A stretch of DNA of 64,000 nt, taken from assembly GCA_005502925.1 (NCBI GenBank), contig SCPD01000009.1, positions 124,001-188,000 on the forward strand, in the 5' to 3' direction. Position 1 is the first letter of the stretch. Each line of letters begins with the position of its first letter. The notes beneath the pieces were generated by a model. That model was not told the DNA's origin, did not search any database, and saw only the letters and a list, made by a program, of their open reading frames with translations. Positions 51,346 through 60,062 of the stretch are shown one piece after another. The position numbers were made by a program, and so were the translations under genes. The DNA comes from Rhizobiales bacterium Y(2018). Lineage in GTDB: Bacteria > Pseudomonadota > Alphaproteobacteria > Rhizobiales > Aestuariivirgaceae.

Positions 51346-52311
51346 ATGAGCAGATTGCGCGTAAGACGTGCCTTGCTTGGCCTCGCCGCTCTGGCGGCGA
51401 CGGCGCTGACGCCGGTGACTTCCCAGGCGGTTGAGTCGAACGATCCGATCAAGATCGCGCTGTTCGACTGGACCAGCGTCAATCTCAACGCCAAGATCCT
51501 TGGCGGCATTCTCGAGAAGCTCGGTTACACGGTCGAATATCCGACCGCCGACTACCTCTCGAGCCTCACCACCGGCCTCACCAATGGCGATCTCACGGTG
51601 GGCGTCGAATTCTGGGACACGACGGCGGGCGAGGCGATGAAGGCCTCGGACGCCACCGGCCAGACCGAAAAGCTCGGCATGCTGGGGCCCAAGGCCAAGG
51701 AAGAGTGGTGGTATCCGGCCTATATGAAGGAGAAGTGCCCGGGCCTGCCCAATTGGGAAGCGCTCAAGGACCCGAAATGCGCGGAAGCCTTCTCGACGCC
51801 GGAAACGGCGCCCAAGGGCCGCTATCTCGGCGGGCCGGTAACCTGGGAAGGCTTCGATGACGAGCGTGTCGTGGCCCTCGATCTGCCCTTCACCGTCATC
51901 CACGCCGGCACCGACGCGGCGATGTTCGCCGAACTCGATTCCGCCTATCAGCGCAAGGCGCCGATCATGCTGTGGATCTATTCACCGCATTGGGCGCCGG
52001 CGAAGTATGAAGGCGAGTGGGTGAATTTCCCGGAATTCTCGGCCGAATGCTACGCCGATCCGAAAGCCGGCATCAATCCGGACAAGGCCTATGATTGCGG
52101 CAAGCCGCATGGCGAGATCTGGAAATATTCGTGGGCCGGCATGAAGGACAAATGGCCGGTCGCCTACAAGGTCGCCAAGGCCTATCAGATCGATACGGCG
52201 GAGCTGAACAAGCTTTCCGGCCAGGTCGATCTCGAAGGCAAGTCGCTCGACGAGGTCGCGGCCTCGTGGATCGCCGCCAATGAAGCGAAGTGGAAGGCCT
52301 GGGCGCAATAA
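51346..52311 (+). CDS. Betaine/choline-type ABC transporter substrate-binding protein
   Basis: 321-residue binding protein of the OpuAC/ProX class, with signal peptide (ALLGLAALAATALTPVTSQA). The mature protein has IALFDWTSVNLNAKILGGIL, a TVEYPTADYLSSLTTGL segment and aromatic ligand-cage candidates in VEFWDTT, EEWWYPAYM, LGGPVTWEGF and MLWIYSPHWAP. The ligand is probably a quaternary amine. It opens the operon; the ATG is preceded by AGGAAGAGG. A promoter candidate is TTGACA at 51248 with a weak TGACAT 17 bp downstream. Confidence 0.86.
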   Translation: MSRLRVRRALLGLAALAATALTPVTSQAVESNDPIKIALFDWTSVNLNAKILGGILEKLGYTVEYPTADYLSSLTTGLTNGDLTVGVEFWDTTAGEAMKASDATGQTEKLGMLGPKAKEEWWYPAYMKEKCPGLPNWEALKDPKCAEAFSTPETAPKGRYLGGPVTWEGFDDERVVALDLPFTVIHAGTDAAMFAELDSAYQRKAPIMLWIYSPHWAPAKYEGEWVNFPEFSAECYADPKAGINPDKAYDCGKPHGEIWKYSWAGMKDKWPVAYKVAKAYQIDTAELNKLSGQVDLEGKSLDEVAASWIAANEAKWKAWAQ

Positions 52312-52342
52312 GAGCCGGGCTGTCGCCACCGTTCGACCCCCA

Positions 52343-52395
52343 CCCCTTTTCTCTCCCCATAAGCGGGAGAGGAAAGGGCGGGTGAGCGAGGTGTT
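52343..52395. repeat. Decayed half copy of the palindromic repeat
   Basis: About 53 bp aligns with the left end of copies B and C (hairpin arm, GGGCGG, GTGAG, GGTGTT) but with several changes and no matching right end. It fills most of the gap between the binding-protein and ATPase genes, so like copy A it lies inside an operon. Confidence 0.6.
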
Positions 52396-52425
52396 TTGGC
52401 GAACAATGACACGGAACGATTTTCA

Positions 52426-53475
52426 ATGACCGATGTGAAGCGGCCGGTGAAGCTTTCTTGCCGCAATCTGTGGAAGGTGTTCGGCGCCGGCGCGGAAGAG
52501 TTCATGCGCCGCAGTAACGGCGCCGCCTCGGCGCAGGCGCTCAGCGAGGCCCGCCTCATCGGGGCGGTACGCCAAGCCAGCATCGATGTGCATGAGGGCG
52601 AAATCTTCATCGTCATGGGCCTGTCGGGCTCGGGCAAGTCGACATTGCTGCGCTGCCTTTCGCGGCTCATCGAGCCCACTTATGGCGACGTGAATTTCGA
52701 CGGGCGTGATTTCCTGAAGGCGAGCGACACGGAGCTCATCGAGATCCGCCGCCGCAAGATGGGCATGGTGTTCCAGCATTTCGCGCTGCTGCCGCATCTG
52801 ACCGTGCTCGAAAATGTCGGCTTTCCGCTCTCGGTGCAGGGTGTGCCGAAGACTGAACTGAAGAAACGCGCCCAGGCGGTGATCGATCTCGTCGGGCTCA
52901 AAGGCCGTGAGCATCACTATCCGCGCGAATTGTCGGGCGGCCAGCAGCAGCGCGTCGGCATCGCCCGCTCGCTCGCGGTGGAGCCCGAGATCTGGTTTCT
53001 AGATGAACCCTTCTCGGCGCTCGATCCCCTGATCCGGCGCGAAATGCAGTCGGAGCTGATGCGGCTGCAGAATGTGCTGAAGAAGACCATCGTCTTCATC
53101 ACCCATGATTTCGACGAGGCGATCAAGCTCGCCGACCGCATCGCCATCATGAAGGACGGCGAGATCATCCAGATCGGCGCGCCGGAGGAGCTGGTGCTCA
53201 ATCCAGCGACCGACTATGTGGCGGAATTCACCCGCGACGTGAACCGCGCCAAGGTGATGTCGGCGCAGAGCCTGATGCGCGCCAGCGCAGCGGGTGGCCA
53301 ACATGCCGGCAAGGTCGACGCCAAGGCGAAAGTCGAAACCTTCGCCGCCGCTATCGTCGGCGCCAACCTGCCTTTCGCGGTGACCGATGGAAACGGCCGG
53401 CTTCTCGGCGAGGTCACACCGCAGGCGGTCATCGATCTGCTCGCCGGGCGCCATGTTAAGCAGGCGCAGCCATGA
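52426..53475 (+). CDS. proV: Betaine/proline-type ABC transporter ATP-binding protein (ProV/OpuAA-like)
   Basis: 349-residue ATPase. The N-terminal NLWKVFGAGAEEFMRRSN is typical of ProV. Walker A is GLSGSGKSTLLRC (about 63-75), the Q-loop is FQHFALLPHLTV, the signature is [15 protein letters not shown], Walker B is IWFLDEPFSALD, and the switch His is in FITHDFDEAI. The C-terminal region carries a partial CBS-like tail (GRLLGEVTPQAVIDLLAG), as in osmoregulated ProV. The ATG at 52426 is given; a TTG at 52396 would add ten residues. Confidence 0.9.
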   Translation: MTDVKRPVKLSCRNLWKVFGAGAEEFMRRSNGAASAQALSEARLIGAVRQASIDVHEGEIFIVMGLSGSGKSTLLRCLSRLIEPTYGDVNFDGRDFLKASDTELIEIRRRKMGMVFQHFALLPHLTVLENVGFPLSVQGVPKTELKKRAQAVIDLVGLKGREHHYPRELSGGQQQRVGIARSLAVEPEIWFLDEPFSALDPLIRREMQSELMRLQNVLKKTIVFITHDFDEAIKLADRIAIMKDGEIIQIGAPEELVLNPATDYVAEFTRDVNRAKVMSAQSLMRASAAGGQHAGKVDAKAKVETFAAAIVGANLPFAVTDGNGRLLGEVTPQAVIDLLAGRHVKQAQP

Positions 53476-55451
53476 CCGATGCCGTGCTGACCCATAGCGA
53501 CTCGCGGATGGGCGCGCTGCCGGGATGGCGCGTCGCTGCGCTTGTCGCCGGTGTGGTGGCGGTGGCACTCGCCATCTCGTGGATCGTGCCGGGTGGCTGG
53601 GATTATCCGACGCAAGCGATCATCCCCTTCGCGGAGTGGATCAGCGCCTTCATGCAGTGGCTCAAGGCGACCTTCACCTGGCTGACGCGCGGCCTGGCGG
53701 ATCTCGTCAACATTCCGCTGCAGCTCGCCATAGGTTTCCTCGCCAAGGGCTATCGCATCTATCTCACCGAGGGTTTCATCACGCTGCCGCGCTTCTCCTG
53801 GGTCGGTGTCTGCGCCGTCGCCGCCTTTGTCGGCTATCGCTTCGGCGGGCTCAAACTGGCGCTGCTCAGCGGCCTTTCCTTCCTCGCCATTGCGCTCTTC
53901 CGGCAATGGGACAGCGCCATGCTGACGCTCGCTTTGATCCTGGTCTGCGTACCGATCTGCGTGGCGACCGGCCTTCTTGTCGGCATATGGGGCTATCTCA
54001 ATCCGAAGGCGAACCGCGTCCTGATCATGCCGGCGCTCGATCTCCTGCAGACGATCCCGACCTTCGCCTATCTCATCCCGATGCTGCTCCTGTTCGGCAA
54101 CAGCCCGGTCTCGGCGCTGCTCGCCACTGGCCTTTTCGCGACGCCGCCGATGGTGCGCGCCACCGTGCTGGGCCTCTCGAAAGTGCCGCAGGACATCAAG
54201 GACTTCGCCGACATGGCGGGCTGTACAAGGCGACAGAAGCTCTGGCGCGTGCTGGTGCCGAGCGCCAAGCCGTCGCTCATGCTGGGCGTCAACCAGGTGA
54301 TCATGCTGGCGCTCAATATGGTGATCATTTCCTCGATGATCGGCGCCGGCGGGCTTGGCTATGATGTGCTCCTGGCCTTGCGCGCCCTCAAGGTCGGGCA
54401 GGCAATGGAAGCGGGCCTTGCCATCGTCGTCCTCGCCATCGTGCTCGATCGGGTGAGCCAGGCCGCCGCCCAGCAGCGTCCCGAGCAGGACGCGATGCAA
54501 AAGCCTTGGTTTCAGCGCCATGCGAGCCTCATCGCCATATTGGCGGTTCTCCTCGTGACGACCTTGGCGAGCCTCGGTCTGCCGGCCTTCGGCAAAGTGC
54601 CGAACGAGATCACCTTCACCACGGCGCCGGCCTGGAAGGCGGCGGTGGACTGGGTCACTGTCAATTATTTCGACGTCATCGAGGCAGTGCGCATCACCTT
54701 CCTGCTTTATGTGCTCAATCCCTTGCGCGCCTTCTTCGAAGGCCTCCCCTGGCTCGGCGTGGTGCTGCTTCTCGCTTTTGCCGCCTGGCGGCTCGGCGGT
54801 ATCTGGCTCGCCGTCATCGTGGCGCTCCTCACCGCCTTCTGCGCCACCACCGGGCTCTGGGTCCAGACCATGGCGACGCTCTATCTGTGCGGCGTCGCGG
54901 CGCTGATCGCGGCCGCCATCGGCATTCCGATCGGTGTATGGGCGTCGCGCTCCGATCGGGTGGAGAAGGTCGTGACGCCCTTCATCGACACGCTGCAGAC
55001 CATCCCGTCCTTCTGCTTCATCATTCCGGTGGTGATGCTGTTCCGTGTCGGCGACGTGACGGCGCTGATCGCCACCGTCGCCTTCGCCGTCGTGCCGGCG
55101 ATCCGCTACACCAATCACGGCATAAGGCAGGTGCCGCATGAGCTGATCGAAGCCGGCACCGCGGCGGGCTGCACCAAGCGGCAGCTGTTCTGGCGGGTGC
55201 AATTGCCGGTGGCGATGCCGGAAATCATGCTCGGCCTCAACCAGACGATCCTCCTGTCGCTCAGCATGATCGTGATCTGCGCCATGATCGGCACGCGCGA
55301 TCTCGGCCAGGAAGTGTTCAAGGCGCTGTCCAAGGCCGATTCCGGCAAAGGTCTCGTCGCCGGGCTCGCCATCGCCTTCATCGGCATCATCGCCGACCGG
55401 CTGATCACCGCCTGGGTCGATCGCCTGAAAGCCAAGCGTGGTCTGGCATGA
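53472..55451 (+). CDS. Double-length ABC permease (two ProW-like domains fused)
   Basis: 659-residue membrane protein containing two complete BPD_transp_1 permease domains. The first (about residues 130-325) has LDLLQTIPTFAYLIPMLLLF and the EAA loop ADMAGCTRRQKLWRVLVPSAKPSLM. The second (about 465-655) has IDTLQTIPSFCFIIPVVMLF and AGTAAGCTKRQLFWRVQLPVAMPEIM. Usual ProW proteins have one such domain of about 300-350 residues and act as homodimers. Here one polypeptide should supply both halves. It overlaps the ATPase gene by four bases. Confidence 0.9.
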   Translation: MTDAVLTHSDSRMGALPGWRVAALVAGVVAVALAISWIVPGGWDYPTQAIIPFAEWISAFMQWLKATFTWLTRGLADLVNIPLQLAIGFLAKGYRIYLTEGFITLPRFSWVGVCAVAAFVGYRFGGLKLALLSGLSFLAIALFRQWDSAMLTLALILVCVPICVATGLLVGIWGYLNPKANRVLIMPALDLLQTIPTFAYLIPMLLLFGNSPVSALLATGLFATPPMVRATVLGLSKVPQDIKDFADMAGCTRRQKLWRVLVPSAKPSLMLGVNQVIMLALNMVIISSMIGAGGLGYDVLLALRALKVGQAMEAGLAIVVLAIVLDRVSQAAAQQRPEQDAMQKPWFQRHASLIAILAVLLVTTLASLGLPAFGKVPNEITFTTAPAWKAAVDWVTVNYFDVIEAVRITFLLYVLNPLRAFFEGLPWLGVVLLLAFAAWRLGGIWLAVIVALLTAFCATTGLWVQTMATLYLCGVAALIAAAIGIPIGVWASRSDRVEKVVTPFIDTLQTIPSFCFIIPVVMLFRVGDVTALIATVAFAVVPAIRYTNHGIRQVPHELIEAGTAAGCTKRQLFWRVQLPVAMPEIMLGLNQTILLSLSMIVICAMIGTRDLGQEVFKALSKADSGKGLVAGLAIAFIGIIADRLITAWVDRLKAKRGLA

Positions 55452-56335
55452 GTGATACCGCCGAACAACGGGTTCGCACGCTCTCCTGCTGGCGGGGGCC
55501 GGTTACGCTTCAGCCGCTCAAAGGCGGTTTGAGCAATGCGAGCTTCATCGTCAGCGACGAGCGCGGCAAATATGTCGCCCGGGTGGGGGAGGATTTCCCC
55601 TGCCATCACGTGTTCCGCGACCGCGAATTGCGCGCCAGCCGTGCCGCCTTCGACGCCGGCCTGTCGCCGGAAGTCGTCCATGCCGAGCCGGGGCTCATGG
55701 TGGTGCGTTTCATCGAGGCCCACACATTCTCGGAAGAGGATGTGCGGAAGAATCTCGAGCGCTGCGTCGACATCGTGCACAAATGCCATCGCGACATGAA
55801 GCGGCTGGTCACCGGACCGGCCTCGATCTTCTGGGTCTTTCATGTGCTGCGCGACTATGGAAATACGCTGACGGAAGGGTTCCACCGTCTCAAGCTCGAC
55901 GTGCCGCGCTGGCTGTCGGCGGTCGATACGCTCGAGGATGCGCAGATCCCGCTGCCGGTGGTCTTCGGCCATCACGATCTGCTGCCCGGCAATTTCATGG
56001 ATGACGGCGAAAGGCTATGGCTGATCGACTGGGAATATGGCGGCTTCGGCACCGCGATGTTCGATCTCGCCAATATCGCCGCCAACAACTCGCTCACCGA
56101 GGCGGAAGAGCGCCAGCTGCTCGAGATCTATTTCGACCGTGCGCCGGGCGAGACCACCTTGCGGGCCTTCGACGCCATGAAGACGGCCTCCGCCTTGCGC
56201 GAGGCGATGTGGGGCATGGTCTCCGAGCTGCATCTCAATGCGCCGGGTGTCGATTATGTGGCGCATGCCAATGAATATCTCGGGCGTTATGAGCGGGCGC
56301 TCGCGACCTTCCAAGACCGATATGGAGCATCATGA
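55448..56335 (+). CDS. Choline kinase / aminoglycoside phosphotransferase-like protein
   Basis: 295-residue kinase-like protein. The Brenner motif is VVFGHHDLLPGNFM (HxDLxxxN, about residues 175-188), followed by the DFG-equivalent LIDWEYGGFGTAMFDLAN. The N-terminal lobe begins LQPLKGGLSNASFIV. Choline kinases phosphorylate choline or ethanolamine; relatives may use other amino alcohols. The gene overlaps both neighbours (ATGA), so its substrate probably relates to what the transporter imports. Confidence 0.85.
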   Translation: MSDTAEQRVRTLSCWRGPVTLQPLKGGLSNASFIVSDERGKYVARVGEDFPCHHVFRDRELRASRAAFDAGLSPEVVHAEPGLMVVRFIEAHTFSEEDVRKNLERCVDIVHKCHRDMKRLVTGPASIFWVFHVLRDYGNTLTEGFHRLKLDVPRWLSAVDTLEDAQIPLPVVFGHHDLLPGNFMDDGERLWLIDWEYGGFGTAMFDLANIAANNSLTEAEERQLLEIYFDRAPGETTLRAFDAMKTASALREAMWGMVSELHLNAPGVDYVAHANEYLGRYERALATFQDRYGAS

Positions 56336-58779
56336 CCGTTTCCCTTCCGAGCCACGCGCAGATCATCGTCATCGGCGGCGGCATCATCGGCTGCTCGACC
56401 GCCTATCACCTGGCGCGCGATCACAAGGCCGATGTCATCCTCCTCGAGCAGAACAGACTGACCTCGGGCTCGACCTGGCATGCGGCGGGGCTCGTCGGAC
56501 AATTGCGCTCGTCGGCCTCGATAACCCAGGTGCTCAAATATTCGGTCGAGCTCTATAAGAATCTCGCCAAGGAAACCGGGCTCGAAACCGGCTGGAAGAT
56601 GACCGGCTGTCTCAGGCTCGCCTGCAACGAGGACCGCTGGATCGAATATAAGAGGCTCGCGACCACGGCGCAGAGCTTCGGCATGGAGATGCATCTGCTC
56701 TCGCCGAAAGAGGTCAAGGCGATGTGGCCCTTGATGGAAGTCTCCGACCTCCTCGGCGCCAGCTTCCTGCCGACCGACGGCCAGGCGAGCCCTTCCGACA
56801 TCGCGCAGTCGCTGGCCAAGGGTGCGCGCATGCATGGCGCCAAGCTCTTCGAAGGCGTCAGGATCGAAGGCTTCGACATCGAGAATGGCCGTGTCATCGG
56901 GGTTCGGACCAATCACGGGCGCATTGCCTGCGAGAAGGTGGTCAATTGCGGTGGGCAATGGGCCCGGCAGCTCGGCGCCATGGCGGGCGTTAGCGTGCCG
57001 CTGCAGCCGGTCAAGCATCAATATGTCATCACCGAGAAGGTCGAAGGCCTGGGCACGGACATCGCCACCATACGCGACCCCGACCGGCGCACTTATTTTA
57101 AGGAAGAAGTCGGCGGGCTGGTGATGGGCGGCTATGAGCCCGATCCGCAGAGCTGGACCTTGGGCGATGTGCCGGGCGATTTCGAGTTCCAGCTCTTCGA
57201 TGACGACTGGGATCATTTCGAGCAGCATATGAGTGAGGCGCTGGCGCGCGTGCCGGCGCTCGAGACGACCGGCATCAAGAAGATGATCAACGGGCCGGAA
57301 AGCTTCACGCCCGATGGCAACTTCATCCTGGGTGCGGCGCCGGAGCTCGCCAATTATTATGTCGGCGCCGGCTTCAACGCTTTCGGCATTGCCAGCGGCG
57401 GCGGCGCCGGCTGGGTGCTGGCGCAATGGGTGGCGCAAGGCGAGGCGCCGATGGATCTGTGGGTCGTCGATATAAGGCGCTTCTCCGATCTTCATAAGGA
57501 TCGCGACTGGGTCAATGAGCGCACGCTCGAAGCCTATGGCAAGCATTACACGATCGGCTTCCCGCATGAGGAATATCGGAGCGGCCGGCCGCGCATCGTC
57601 TCGCCGCTTTATGAGCGGTTGAAATCCGCCAATGCCTGTTTCGGCTCGAAGCTCGGCTGGGAACGGCCGAACTGGTTCGCAGCCTCTGGCTCGGAGCCGA
57701 AAGACGTCTATTCGATGGGCCGGCAGAACTGGTTCGACACCGTGGGCGAAGAGCACAAGGCGGTGCGCGAGAGGGTTGGTGTCTTCGACCAGTCGTCCTT
57801 CGCCAAATACGAGGTCAAAGGCAAGGATGCGGCCGAGGCGCTGTCCTGGATATCAGCCAATGACGTGGTGCGCGCGCCTGGCCGGCTCACCTATACGCAA
57901 ATGCTCAATTCGCGCGGCGGCATCGAATGCGATCTCACCGTCGCCCGGTTGGCGGAAGACCATTTTTATGTCGTCACCGGCACCGGCTTCCGCACCCATG
58001 ACCTCGCCTGGATCAAGGATCACATCAAGCCCGGTCTCGATGCGAAGATCGTTGATGTGACGGAGGGCTGGGGCACGCTGTCGGTCATGGGACCCAAGTC
58101 GCGGGAGGTGATCGCGGCCAACACCCGGGCCGACATGTCGAATGCGGCATTCCCCTTTGGCCATGTGCGCGAGATCGAGATCGCCGGACATAAAGTTCGG
58201 GCGCTGCGTGTCACCTATGTCGGCGAGCTCGGCTGGGAACTGCATATGCCGATCGGCGCCACTGGCGATGTCTATGATGCGCTGATGAAAGCGGGGGCCC
58301 CATCCGGTATTGCGCCCGCCGGCTATCGCGCGCTGGAAGCCCTGCGTCTCGAGAAGGGTTATCGTGCCTGGGGCTCCGACATCACGCCCAATGACAATCC
58401 GTTCCAGGCCGGGCTCGGCTGGGCGGTGAAGCTCAAATCCAATATCGCCTTCATGGGCCGCGAAGCGTGCGAGAAGGCAGCGTCAGCGCCACTGCCCAAG
58501 AGGCTCGCCGCCTTCACCACCGATGATCCGTCCATCGTGCTGGTCGGGCGCGAAACCATCCTGCGCAACGGTAAGCAGGTCGGCTATCTCACCAGCGGTG
58601 GCTACGGATATACGGTCGGCAGGCCGATCGGTTACGGCTATATCCGCGACAGCGCCGGCGTCGACGATGCCTATGTGCGGGGTGGGACCTATGAGCTCGT
58701 GGTGGCGAAGGATGTCGTCAAGGCGCAAGTCCATCTCGAGCCGCTGTACGATCCGCGGAATTTGAAAGTAAAAGCCTGA
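56332..58779 (+). CDS. Dimethylglycine/sarcosine dehydrogenase family protein (FAD and GcvT domains)
   Basis: 815-residue flavoprotein. An N-terminal DAO domain opens with IIVIGGGIIGCSTAYHLARD, and H50 in TSGSTWHAAGL is the position of covalent FAD attachment in dimethylglycine and sarcosine dehydrogenases. A central FAO_M segment follows near 370-430, then a tetrahydrofolate-binding GCV_T domain (about 440-700; YTQMLNSRGGIECDLTV) and a GCV_T C-terminal barrel (PKRLAAFTTDD and GYGYTVGRPIGYGYI). It would demethylate dimethylglycine or sarcosine, passing C1 units to folate. It ends the betaine-type operon. Confidence 0.92.
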   Translation: MTVSLPSHAQIIVIGGGIIGCSTAYHLARDHKADVILLEQNRLTSGSTWHAAGLVGQLRSSASITQVLKYSVELYKNLAKETGLETGWKMTGCLRLACNEDRWIEYKRLATTAQSFGMEMHLLSPKEVKAMWPLMEVSDLLGASFLPTDGQASPSDIAQSLAKGARMHGAKLFEGVRIEGFDIENGRVIGVRTNHGRIACEKVVNCGGQWARQLGAMAGVSVPLQPVKHQYVITEKVEGLGTDIATIRDPDRRTYFKEEVGGLVMGGYEPDPQSWTLGDVPGDFEFQLFDDDWDHFEQHMSEALARVPALETTGIKKMINGPESFTPDGNFILGAAPELANYYVGAGFNAFGIASGGGAGWVLAQWVAQGEAPMDLWVVDIRRFSDLHKDRDWVNERTLEAYGKHYTIGFPHEEYRSGRPRIVSPLYERLKSANACFGSKLGWERPNWFAASGSEPKDVYSMGRQNWFDTVGEEHKAVRERVGVFDQSSFAKYEVKGKDAAEALSWISANDVVRAPGRLTYTQMLNSRGGIECDLTVARLAEDHFYVVTGTGFRTHDLAWIKDHIKPGLDAKIVDVTEGWGTLSVMGPKSREVIAANTRADMSNAAFPFGHVREIEIAGHKVRALRVTYVGELGWELHMPIGATGDVYDALMKAGAPSGIAPAGYRALEALRLEKGYRAWGSDITPNDNPFQAGLGWAVKLKSNIAFMGREACEKAASAPLPKRLAAFTTDDPSIVLVGRETILRNGKQVGYLTSGGYGYTVGRPIGYGYIRDSAGVDDAYVRGGTYELVVAKDVVKAQVHLEPLYDPRNLKVKA

Positions 58780-58790
58780 CACTTAACTTT

Positions 58791-58975
58791 CCCTTCTCCC
58801 GCTTGCGGGAGAAGGTGCCCGATACGGCGGATGAGGGTGTTGGTTCATCTCGCGATGCTACTTCAGGCGAACACCGCAGAGTTCCAACCCCATCCCTTGC
58901 TTTCGGCTATGTAGGCGCGGAGAGAACACCCTCATCCGGCCTTCGGCCACCTTCTCCCGCAGGCGGGAGAAGGGG
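58791..58975. repeat. Two-hairpin palindromic repeat, copy C
   Basis: 185-bp element in the same orientation as copy B. The left end has CTTCTCCCGCTTGCGGGAGAAG then GGCGGATGAGGGTGTTGG; the right end has GAGAACACCCTCATCCGG then CTTCTCCCGCAGGCGGGAGAAG. It fills the gap between two convergent genes (58779 and 58994). Confidence 0.88.
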
Positions 58976-58993
58976 AAATGCGGGCAAAAGGTT

Positions 58994-59596
58994 TTACGCC
59001 GGAGGCTGCGTCGGTGTGGCGGCGTCGCTCTTTCTCACATGCCAGGCGAGATAGGCGATTGCCGCGCCAATGCTGATCAGATTGACGCCGAGCAGGACGC
59101 CGATGAGCCACACCGCCGTCACCGGCAGGCTGGCCCACAGGATCAAGGCCAGCAGAATGCCGACGAGGCCGCTCGCCAGCACCCAGCCCCAATTGGGGAA
59201 GGGGCGGATGGTGAGCGCGAAGACGACCTTCGAGATGCCTTCCATCATGAAGAAGATGATGAGCAGCAGCGCCAGCGTCATCAAGCCTTGCGTCGTGTCG
59301 CGCAGGAACAGGAGGCCGATGAGGATGGCGAGAATGACGGAGATGAGCTGCAGCCAGAAATGCGGTACCTGGCGCGCGCCGATGAGGCTCAGGCCCTGCA
59401 GCAGACCGCTGGCGATCAGCAGCCAGCCCAGAAGGATCACCACGGCGCCCGACGAAATCACCGGATAGATGATGGCGAGAATGCCGGCGACGACGAGCAG
59501 GACGCCCTCGACCAGATACCAGAGCGAATAACGCTTGACCGTTTCGCGCATCGCCTCGCGGAAGACCTCGGCGGCGAGATCCAGGGACATGCTCAT
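58994..59596 (-). CDS. HdeD family membrane protein (DUF308)
   Basis: 200-residue inner-membrane protein with about six hydrophobic segments, including LVEGVLLVVAGILAIIYP, GAVVILLGWLLIASGLLQGLSLI and LMTLALLLIIFFMMEGI. The spacing of short helices matches the HdeD/DUF308 family. E. coli HdeD is linked to acid resistance; here no such role is shown. It ends next to repeat copy C. Confidence 0.85.
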   Translation of the reverse strand: MSMSLDLAAEVFREAMRETVKRYSLWYLVEGVLLVVAGILAIIYPVISSGAVVILLGWLLIASGLLQGLSLIGARQVPHFWLQLISVILAILIGLLFLRDTTQGLMTLALLLIIFFMMEGISKVVFALTIRPFPNWGWVLASGLVGILLALILWASLPVTAVWLIGVLLGVNLISIGAAIAYLAWHVRKSDAATPTQPPA

Positions 59597-59636
59597 GATC
59601 GCGCTCCTCTGCAGATGGACGTGAAGAGGAATAATA

Positions 59637-60044
59637 TCAGTTTTCGAGCACCCCGCCCAGCTTCACGATGGTGGCGATGCCGTCGGTCCCGGGCTCGGCG
59701 ACATAGGCATTGTCGGGTGTGAAGAAGCGGATCAGGGACTTGCGTGTCGCATCCACGAGCACGATCTCCCAGCCTTCGAGGAGCCGCCAGCTCGCGACGT
59801 CGTCCATCACCGGGAAAACCTTGCCGCAGTGCGGATCGACATCGATCTGCATGCCGCCGATGACCTGGTCCTTATGCAAGGTCACCTTGCAGGTCTTGCC
59901 GCCATCGGCATTCTGGATCGACCAGTCGCCGAGGAAATCGGCGGCCATGGCCGGATCGACCGAGTCGAGATCGAGCGGCGCCTGAGCCTGTGCCGTGGCA
60001 GCACTGAGCCAGACGAGCAGGGCCGCCGCCCTGAGTTTCATCAT
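59637..60044 (-). CDS. AprI/Inh-like protease inhibitor family protein
   Basis: 135 residues with a signal peptide (LRAAALLVWLSAATAQA). The domain begins FLGDWSIQNADGGKTCKVTL, and its single pair of cysteines (TCKV and PHCGKVF) would form the conserved disulfide. AprI/Inh proteins are periplasmic inhibitors of secreted serralysin-type metalloproteases. No such protease gene is in the window, and many relatives are orphan proteins. It is 18 bp downstream of the hutH-like gene. Confidence 0.8.
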   Translation of the reverse strand: MMKLRAAALLVWLSAATAQAQAPLDLDSVDPAMAADFLGDWSIQNADGGKTCKVTLHKDQVIGGMQIDVDPHCGKVFPVMDDVASWRLLEGWEIVLVDATRKSLIRFFTPDNAYVAEPGTDGIATIVKLGGVLEN

Positions 60045-60062
60045 GATGTAGCCTGCGTCCCG

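Noticed and set aside
53214-55202. Long minus-strand open frame (662 codons) opposite the fused permease
   Set aside because: It is a shadow of the permease reading frame; composition is almost wholly charged and no family is recognised.
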